Part shown: one piece after another, positions 58,756 to 64,000 of the stretch
Position numbering within the stretch: position 1 is the stretch's first letter
Layout of the letters: every line of letters starts with the position of its first letter
NCBI GenBank assembly: GCA_964370115.1
Contig: CAYJIA010000002.1
Coordinates: 1-64,000 of the forward strand
DNA length: 64,000 nt
Source of the DNA: SIG603 sp964370115
Lineage (GTDB): Bacteria > Bacillota > Clostridia > Oscillospirales > Acutalibacteraceae
Direction of reading: 5' to 3'
Program-made: the position numbers and the translations under genes
Notes under the pieces: generated by a model
The model's database searches: none
What the model was told of the DNA's origin: nothing
The model's input: the letters and a program-made list of their open reading frames with translations, nothing else

Positions 58756-59691
58756 TTAAATTACAAATTCATTGTAATCACTTTCGTTTTTTATTGGTTT
58801 TGAGTAAAGTTGTGGACTAAGTGGCAAGCTCTTTGATGCCTCGTTTATAAATACACTTTCAAGCAGAGAAAGTTCGTTTGTATCAAGCGATTTTATCATG
58901 TTGTCCACTATGCTTTGTGGCAGGTCTTTGTAAGCAATTTTAGAATAGAGTTTTATAGAATTTTCAAGTTTTTCCCTATACATTTTGCCAAAAGCTGCGT
59001 CTTTTTTAAGACTTTCAATTTCCTTTGAAAGCTCTCTAAAAGACTTTTCATCAAAGCTTTGAAGCTTATGTGTCTCTTCGCTGTCAATTAAATCTAAAAG
59101 CTTTGTGACACCCGCCTTTCTTTGTGCAGGAACGGCGACGAATGAAAATTCATAGGCGTCTGTTGCCCCTATAAGTATTTTCACACAAAGAGAACCGCTA
59201 TAGAGTTTTCCCTTTTGGTGGCTACAGTCTTCTTTTTTACAGATACTACAAATAGACTTTTCCACCTTGCAAGAAATGCTTACTTCCTTTAAAATACCGC
59301 TGTCTATTTTAGAGATAAGCTCTTCGTTCTTTTCGGTTTTAGGAATATAAGCCCAAGCCTTGAGTGCTGTGTAAACTTCGTTTAAAGAAGTAAGTTTTTC
59401 TTCGTCACGCACTACTTCGGTCTTGTAAATTCTTGCAGTTTGGTTTTCGCTTTTTCTCTCATGGTTTAAAATGCCTGTCTTTCCCACAAACAACTGTGAG
59501 AGCTCGGTTAGGGTGTCGGGTGCAAAGCTTTCGTAGTCGCGGTCTACAAGGTTGTCGCAAAGTATTACAGAAAAAGTATAGACTTCGTCCTGTTTAAACT
59601 CACGCCTCGTGTAGCCGTTTATAAGCTTTATGTCCTCGCTGTTTTGTGCGGCTTCGTTTTTAATTACCGCCTGTCTGGTTTGATAGTTCAT
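58756..59691 (-). CDS. prohead protease (XkdF-like)
   Basis: 311 residues. YTFSVILCDNLVDRDYESFAPDTLTELSQLFVGKTGILNHER and KILIGATDAYEFSFVAVPAQRKAGVTKLLDL are features of capsid maturation proteases of PBSX-like elements, with His in LNHER and Ser in EFSFVAVP as likely catalytic residues. A Cys-rich insert (CSICKKEDCSHQKG) may bind zinc. The C-terminal third is helical and may act as scaffold. GGAGGTAAAGGCCT precedes the ATG; it overlaps the portal gene. Confidence 0.78.
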   Translation of the reverse strand: MNYQTRQAVIKNEAAQNSEDIKLINGYTRREFKQDEVYTFSVILCDNLVDRDYESFAPDTLTELSQLFVGKTGILNHERKSENQTARIYKTEVVRDEEKLTSLNEVYTALKAWAYIPKTEKNEELISKIDSGILKEVSISCKVEKSICSICKKEDCSHQKGKLYSGSLCVKILIGATDAYEFSFVAVPAQRKAGVTKLLDLIDSEETHKLQSFDEKSFRELSKEIESLKKDAAFGKMYREKLENSIKLYSKIAYKDLPQSIVDNMIKSLDTNELSLLESVFINEASKSLPLSPQLYSKPIKNESDYNEFVI

Positions 59692-60781
59692 AGGCCTTTA
59701 CCTCCAAATCTTTTGCCCTTGCATTATTAAGTCTTGCCACAGAGTGATCCACCTCGTCTTGAAGACTGATGTCGTCCCAAATGATTTCAAGTTCCTCGTC
59801 TTTTCCACAAAGTCTTAGCCACATAGTGCAAATTTTCATTAGCACGGGCTCCAAAAGTCGTCGATAGGCCTCGAGCTCACTTGTTAAAATATCCGCCTGT
59901 TGGCTGGACATTCTCTCAGTCGATGACCAAGAGAGCCCAAGTAAAAACGGAGGCAAGCCGATTTTTGCAACAATCTGTTCAAGCATTTGCCTTACGGGGA
60001 TGTTGCTATCTAGAATTTGGTTGTCGGCGCCTATAGCCTTGATGTTTACGTCTCCCACGGCAACAAAGTCGTTTATCTCATTGCTTCGCATGGCTTTTTG
60101 CCATTCTTTTGCAATGTTTTTTGCCTTTTCTGGCGCGTATACACTGTCGTCGCTTTTTGCAGTTACCGCAAAGCGCACGTTGCCTACCCTGTCCCAATTT
60201 TTGCCCATGGTCTTATAAATTTTTAAGAGTATGTCGCTGACAAAAGGAAGTCCCTCTAAAATAGATACACCCATAATTTTGCCCGATGGCGGATTAAGTG
60301 CGCTCATCAGTAAAAGTTCGGGATATCTACAAGGCAGTTTTCGTCCGGTAGAAATAAGGGAGACTTGTACATTTAAAGGTGATACTTCTTTAAGCTCAAT
60401 ACTGTCGAGACTAGCGTTATAAAGTGCATATGGAACATGGTCTTTGAGTATTATTTCACCTATCGCAGTGCCATAGGTGAGTAAATCTTCTAAGTAAGTC
60501 GCGATAAAACAGTGTATGCCCTGCCCCATTGCACCCACTTTTACAGTTTTTAAAAATTTTGTGAGCTCATAACTGTCTGCATCGTTTTGGCACTTTACTT
60601 CAAAATCACCTATAAGCCGACAAATTTTGCCAATTGATGCCGAAATAATCGGTACACTTTCCTTTAAACTTTTGTAAAGAGCCCTGTCAAAATAGGTGGG
60701 TGGGTACTGATAAAGCTCTTTTTCTCTTGTTTGTACAGCAAGCGCAATGTCACCGCTAGGTTTTTTCTTTATTAATCCCAA
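59660..60781 (-). CDS. phage portal protein
   Basis: 373 residues from a TTG start after AAAGGAGAAAAACC. ALYKSLKESVPIISASIGKICRLIGDFEVKC, LLTYGTAIGEIIL, NPPSGKIMGVSILEGLPFVSDILLKIYKTMGKNWDRVGN and LPPFLLGLSWSSTERMSSQQADILTSELEAYRRLLEPVL match portal proteins. A dodecamer at one shell vertex passes DNA and holds the terminase. It overlaps the terminase gene by ten bases. Confidence 0.85.
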   Translation of the reverse strand: MGLIKKKPSGDIALAVQTREKELYQYPPTYFDRALYKSLKESVPIISASIGKICRLIGDFEVKCQNDADSYELTKFLKTVKVGAMGQGIHCFIATYLEDLLTYGTAIGEIILKDHVPYALYNASLDSIELKEVSPLNVQVSLISTGRKLPCRYPELLLMSALNPPSGKIMGVSILEGLPFVSDILLKIYKTMGKNWDRVGNVRFAVTAKSDDSVYAPEKAKNIAKEWQKAMRSNEINDFVAVGDVNIKAIGADNQILDSNIPVRQMLEQIVAKIGLPPFLLGLSWSSTERMSSQQADILTSELEAYRRLLEPVLMKICTMWLRLCGKDEELEIIWDDISLQDEVDHSVARLNNARAKDLEVKAYELSNQTGGN

Positions 60782-62049
60782 GGTTTTTCTCCTTTCTCGC
60801 TTTGTGTTTCTCTTTTTACAGCATAGGTAAGTATGCCTTGTGAGTCCTCTAAAAATGTCGAAACAAAGTAGCGAATGTCGTCCATTGCATGGTCATTTTC
60901 TTTTTTAGGGCTGTCGTTTCCTCCGCTATTCCAAGAGTAAAGTGAAAATTCTTTTATGGCGCTGTGGCAGCTATGGCAAATTTTAATTTTGCCACTTTTT
61001 AAGGCACTGCTAACCCGCCTTATGCCATCAACGACATTATTTTTTGCAGGAATAACGGGAAATTTTCCAAACTTTTTTACGAGGGCTATAAAACTCGCTG
61101 CGGACGGGTCGATTATTAAGGCAGATATAGTCTTACCCTCACATAAAGCGCACATCTGTTTATAATGCTCTTCATCCGTTCTTTGATAGCCCTCTTTTCT
61201 CGAGTCGAAGTAGTACTCATCTACCCTGAACCAACAGCCCTTGTTCTCGCCCCAAAGACCTATAGAGCTAGGGTTTACAGTACCGTAGTCCATGGAAAGC
61301 GCCCAGCGCTCGAAAATTAGTGAATGATAATCATAAAACATTTTTTCATTCATAAAAGGATAGACAAGGCCCTGTGCCTGTACCCACTCGCCAAGGATAA
61401 AGCGCTTATAAAAAACACCCGAAAACAAGTTTTGGTAGCGCTTTTTTGTATCAGCCGACAATGATGGATTGTCTTCCATGGTAAAGTGTAGGTACAAGAC
61501 ATTTTTTTCTTCTAGTTTTGTTATCCAGTTAAGATAAAACCAGTGATAAGGGCTTTCGGGATTACAATTAAACCAAAACTTTGCCCCCTCGACAGAACAC
61601 CTTGCAAGTGCCTGCTCCACAAAAGAGCGAGGCATCAAGGCGACCTCGTCAAACAAAACGCCCGACAAAGTCATGCCTTGAATTAAAGCAGGGGAAGACT
61701 CGTCTTTTCCTCCAAATAAATAAAAATTAATGCTTATTCCGCTTGATGAAACAATCAGTCGATTTTCAGAAATTTTAAAAACAGTTTTAAAGCCAAGTTC
61801 ATGAAGTACCGGCAGTATTTCGGCAATAATATTACGCCTTACAGCCCTAATGGTTTTTCCGCATATTGCAAAACTTCCCTGTCCCATTTCAAAAAATGCC
61901 CACATGATAAATGAGACCGACATGCAAAGCGTCTTGCCACTTCTTACTGCCCCGTCACAGATAAGCGCAGTTTTTGTGTTTAGCGGGCTATCTTTGCACC
62001 ACCAACACAAAGCCCTCATCTGCTTTTTTGAAAAAGCCACCGCCCTCAT
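60772..62049 (-). CDS. terL: phage terminase large subunit (PBSX family)
   Basis: 425 residues. The ATPase has Walker A CDGAVRSGKT (about 31-40) and Walker B SGVLFDEVAL (about 127-136). The RNase H-like nuclease has acidic residues in SMDYGT (about 250), ALIIDPSA (about 315) and DHAMDDIRY (about 393-401). It pumps and cuts DNA during packaging. The motifs look intact. The start overlaps terS by four bases (ATGA). Confidence 0.92.
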   Translation of the reverse strand: MRAVAFSKKQMRALCWWCKDSPLNTKTALICDGAVRSGKTLCMSVSFIMWAFFEMGQGSFAICGKTIRAVRRNIIAEILPVLHELGFKTVFKISENRLIVSSSGISINFYLFGGKDESSPALIQGMTLSGVLFDEVALMPRSFVEQALARCSVEGAKFWFNCNPESPYHWFYLNWITKLEEKNVLYLHFTMEDNPSLSADTKKRYQNLFSGVFYKRFILGEWVQAQGLVYPFMNEKMFYDYHSLIFERWALSMDYGTVNPSSIGLWGENKGCWFRVDEYYFDSRKEGYQRTDEEHYKQMCALCEGKTISALIIDPSAASFIALVKKFGKFPVIPAKNNVVDGIRRVSSALKSGKIKICHSCHSAIKEFSLYSWNSGGNDSPKKENDHAMDDIRYFVSTFLEDSQGILTYAVKRETQSEKGEKPWD

Positions 62050-62339
62050 GTTTCATCACCGTTTAATGATTTTGCCCCGTCAAGCAAAGCCTTGTAAAAA
62101 CTTGGGGTAGCGTTGTTTGATGCGCTGAAATTTTCCATGCATTCAAGAGCCTTTAGCCTGTCGAAGAACTTAATCTCCATGGCGCCTCCCTTTGCCCGTT
62201 TAATTTCAGAAACAGAGAATAAATCCAAGTTTTTTAAAGTCCTGTAGCTAATGTCTTCGCAAAATAATAGCCTAACAGGGTCTGCAATGCTGCCGAAAGC
62301 TATTTTTTCATAACCTTCTAAGATTTTGTCGTTTTCCAT
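62046..62339 (-). CDS. terminase small subunit-like, apparently without the N-terminal HTH
   Basis: 97 residues from the ATG at 62339; GAGGTG precedes it. The sequence KIAFGSIADPVRLLF, then LDLFSVSEIKRAKGGAMEIKFFDRLKALECMENF corresponds to the C-terminal half of PBSX-type small terminases (Terminase_2), which binds the large subunit. The usual N-terminal helix-turn-helix of about 60-100 residues, which selects the packaging site, is not present in this frame or upstream. First gene of the operon. Confidence 0.65.
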   Translation of the reverse strand: MENDKILEGYEKIAFGSIADPVRLLFCEDISYRTLKNLDLFSVSEIKRAKGGAMEIKFFDRLKALECMENFSASNNATPSFYKALLDGAKSLNGDET

Positions 62340-62413
62340 AAACACCTCTTGAACAATATATATTTAAAAGAGACTTCGGCCGAAAAGCCCTTTCACTTAT
62401 GGGCAAAAAAATA

Positions 62414-62445
62414 AGAAAAGTTTCCCTAAAAAAGGAAACTTTTCT
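62414..62445 (-). terminator. hairpin upstream of phage-derived operon
   Basis: AGAAAAGTTTCC and GGAAACTTTTCT form a 12-bp stem; on the minus strand it is followed by TTATTTTTTT, a good intrinsic terminator. It would shield the operon from incoming transcription. Between it and terS lies the perfect palindrome TTCGGCCGAA (62375-62384). Confidence 0.65.
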
Positions 62446-62595
62446 TTAAAAATTTATTTTTTTACAAATTTTGCAAAGATTTTGACACTTGAATGTGATA
62501 TATAATTAAAAAATAAACATTTAATTTTATGTTCATTTATGATATAATCCTTATGTATATTATGTAGGGAAGAAACAAATAGAGGGAGATTTATT

Positions 62596-63978
62596 TTGAA
62601 GATAGATTTAGGTAGCGATAAAATATCAAAACTTTTATGGCATTTAAGCATACCTGCCATAATGGGAATGTTAAGCGGTGCTATATTAAATGTGGCTGAC
62701 AGAATTTTTGTGGGCAGTATTAACGAGTATGCTCTGACAGCCGTTGGAATTACCATGCCCGTACAAGTCTTGCAAATGGCTTTTGTACTTTTAATAGGCG
62801 TCGGCTCCTCGTCCTTGATATCCATAAAACTAGGTGAGGAAAAAGTAGACGAGGCAAACGGCATTTTATTTCTGGCGTTTAAGTACATATTTATAAGCCT
62901 TGCGGTGTTTACCGTGGTTTTTATGATTTTTATAGATCCAATACTAAGTTTTATGGAAATACCCGAAAGCTCGTTTGACATGGCAAAAGAATATATATCC
63001 GTGCTTGTAATAGGCTCGGTGTTTGGGCTTCCCGGATACTGTCTTTCAAGCTCTTTAAGGGCAGTGGGTAAGGCAAGCGTCACCATGAAAATAATTATCT
63101 ACACATCAATTTTAAATGTGATTTTAAATCCAATATTTATATATTTTTTAAACATGGGTGTAATGGGCGCAGGTATTGCGACAGTTATATCGCAAACCAC
63201 ACTAACAGTATATGTGATTTACTATTTTATAAAGGCAAAAGACATACCTGTAAATCTAAGATTTAAAAATCCGCCAAAGGCTATGTCTCTTTTATGGCAA
63301 ATAATGAAAACAGGTTCGCCGTCTTTTTATGTGCAAATATTTGCAACTGGTGTTAATACCTATGTAAACATATGCATAGTAAGCGTCGGAACAGATTTAG
63401 ACATAGGAGCATTTACCATAGCCTCAACGATTTTCTCAGTCTATCAAATGGTGGTAGTAGGCTTGGGTCAAGGCGCACAGCCTTTGTTTGGGTACAACTG
63501 GGGAGCAAAAAAATATGGAAGAGTAGAAAAAACCGCAAGACTTTCGCTTATATACAGCTTTGTTTTGTCCACGGCGTTTTTTGCGGTGAGTATGCTAATT
63601 CCATATATATTAGTGCTTCCATTTGCAAGTAGCCCTCAGCTTATAGAGGCAGGAATAACTGCGACACGCTGGTATATGTGCATGGTACCTTTAATGGGTA
63701 TGCAAGTAATATGTGCCCAGTATTTCCAAGCGGTAAACAAAACAAAGCTAACTACACTTTTAATGCTTTTAAGATACGGCCTAGCCCTTGCCCCACTTGT
63801 GTGGATTTTATCGCCACCATTAAAAATAACAGGCGTATACCTAGCCTATGCCCTATCAAACTTCATAGCGGCAAGTATAGCGATAATGTTTATGTGGGTA
63901 GAGCTTAAAAAACTTAAAAAGATGAAAGAAGAACAAAAAAATACTGCAGAAGATTTCTCCTCTGCAGTCGGTTCATAA
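62596..63978 (+). CDS. MATE-family efflux transporter
   Basis: 460 residues from a TTG start after GAGGGAGATTTAT. Twelve predicted helices: KISKLLWHLSIPAIMGMLSGAILNVADRIFVGSINEYALTAVGITMP and, in the second half, VVVGLGQGAQPLFGYNWGAKKYGRV, a segment common in NorM/MepA-like MATE pumps. The charged C-terminal tail is short. Complete in the window; the stop lies 22 bases before the right edge. Substrate unknown. Confidence 0.92.
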   Translation: MKIDLGSDKISKLLWHLSIPAIMGMLSGAILNVADRIFVGSINEYALTAVGITMPVQVLQMAFVLLIGVGSSSLISIKLGEEKVDEANGILFLAFKYIFISLAVFTVVFMIFIDPILSFMEIPESSFDMAKEYISVLVIGSVFGLPGYCLSSSLRAVGKASVTMKIIIYTSILNVILNPIFIYFLNMGVMGAGIATVISQTTLTVYVIYYFIKAKDIPVNLRFKNPPKAMSLLWQIMKTGSPSFYVQIFATGVNTYVNICIVSVGTDLDIGAFTIASTIFSVYQMVVVGLGQGAQPLFGYNWGAKKYGRVEKTARLSLIYSFVLSTAFFAVSMLIPYILVLPFASSPQLIEAGITATRWYMCMVPLMGMQVICAQYFQAVNKTKLTTLLMLLRYGLALAPLVWILSPPLKITGVYLAYALSNFIAASIAIMFMWVELKKLKKMKEEQKNTAEDFSSAVGS

Positions 63979-64000
63979 AATTTATTATCCAACAGCCTCG

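Larger units (their letters stand above)
52683..62339 (-). mobile_element. PBSX-like phage-derived operon lacking tail tube, sheath and tape measure
   Basis: Fifteen tightly packed minus-strand reading frames follow the PBSX/skin order: small and large terminase, portal, prohead protease, major capsid, two head-tail connectors, tail terminator, [22-codon ORF], LysM protein, hub, spike, gp25-like, baseplate J and DUF2313. Sheath, tube, chaperones and tape measure, which would lie between the tail terminator and the LysM protein, are absent. There is no integrase, repressor, replication, lysis or tail-fibre gene and no visible attachment repeat. All frames are intact. The block is bounded by a strong hairpin at 52630-52662 and another at 62414-62445. 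Confidence 0.85.

Noticed and set aside
52683..62339. Contractile tailocin (R-type bacteriocin)
   Set aside because: Tailocins keep sheath and tube and lose the capsid; here the reverse is seen, with capsid and terminase present and the tail shaft absent.

Overview
The window looks like a chromosomal segment of a low-GC, spore-former-type anaerobe of the class Clostridia. The grounds are AT-rich DNA, strong GGAGG ribosome-binding sites, a Noc/ParA/ParB cluster with two perfect parS sites, an Rnf ferredoxin:NAD+ complex, pyruvate formate-lyase with its activase, and a PBSX-type phage-derived gene block. No rRNA and no CRISPR array were seen. The genus cannot be named from the sequence alone.

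Layout. (1) 1-6300: an integrative mobilizable element with a serine recombinase, relaxase, MobC, RepA-like ATPase and a DUF6076-type gene. (2) 6353-14761: a minus-strand accessory block with an EF-hand/arylsulfotransferase fusion, TetR, a reductive-dehalogenase-like Fe-S protein, a heterodimeric ABC exporter and MarR. Three promoters here share a 30-bp upstream motif. (3) 15117-20463: two look-alike divergent XRE-regulator loci (one half of the first is broken), with a phosphoglucomutase, a phosphodiesterase and an unassigned glycine-rich gene trio between them. (4) 20504-27335: sugar O-acetyltransferase, nagB, a MATE pump, then rsmG-mnmG-mnmE on the minus strand. (5) 27506-33227: noc, parA, parB, pflB and pflA on the plus strand. 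(6) 33392-46614: HtrA protease, ECF S-component, malic enzyme, TraX-like protein, two tRNAs, a lipoprotein, DUF1015, mnmA, a second MATE, apbE, a NusG-II protein and a Gx transporter. (7) 46702-51607: rnfCDGEAB. (8) 52683-62339: a compact phage-derived operon, then a third MATE gene.

The phage-derived operon is the most unusual feature. It keeps terminase, portal, protease, capsid, connectors, LysM protein, hub, spike and baseplate genes in PBSX order. It has no sheath, tube, tail chaperone or tape-measure gene, no integrase, repressor or lysis genes, and a small terminase that seems to lack its DNA-binding half. Where the missing tail genes would sit there is only a 22-codon ORF with a good ribosome-binding site. 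It could be a domesticated particle or transfer-agent-like system, or simply a trimmed prophage; sequence alone cannot decide.

A second window-wide pattern is a family of composite intergenic repeats: an AT-rich tract that begins at the stop codon of at least nine genes, followed by TTGTGGTGAAAAT and small hairpins such as AAAATCC/GGATTTT and CACGCC/GGCGTG. The densest cluster surrounds an orphan membrane-protein gene at 35133-35498. All family assignments come from reading motifs, not from database searches.
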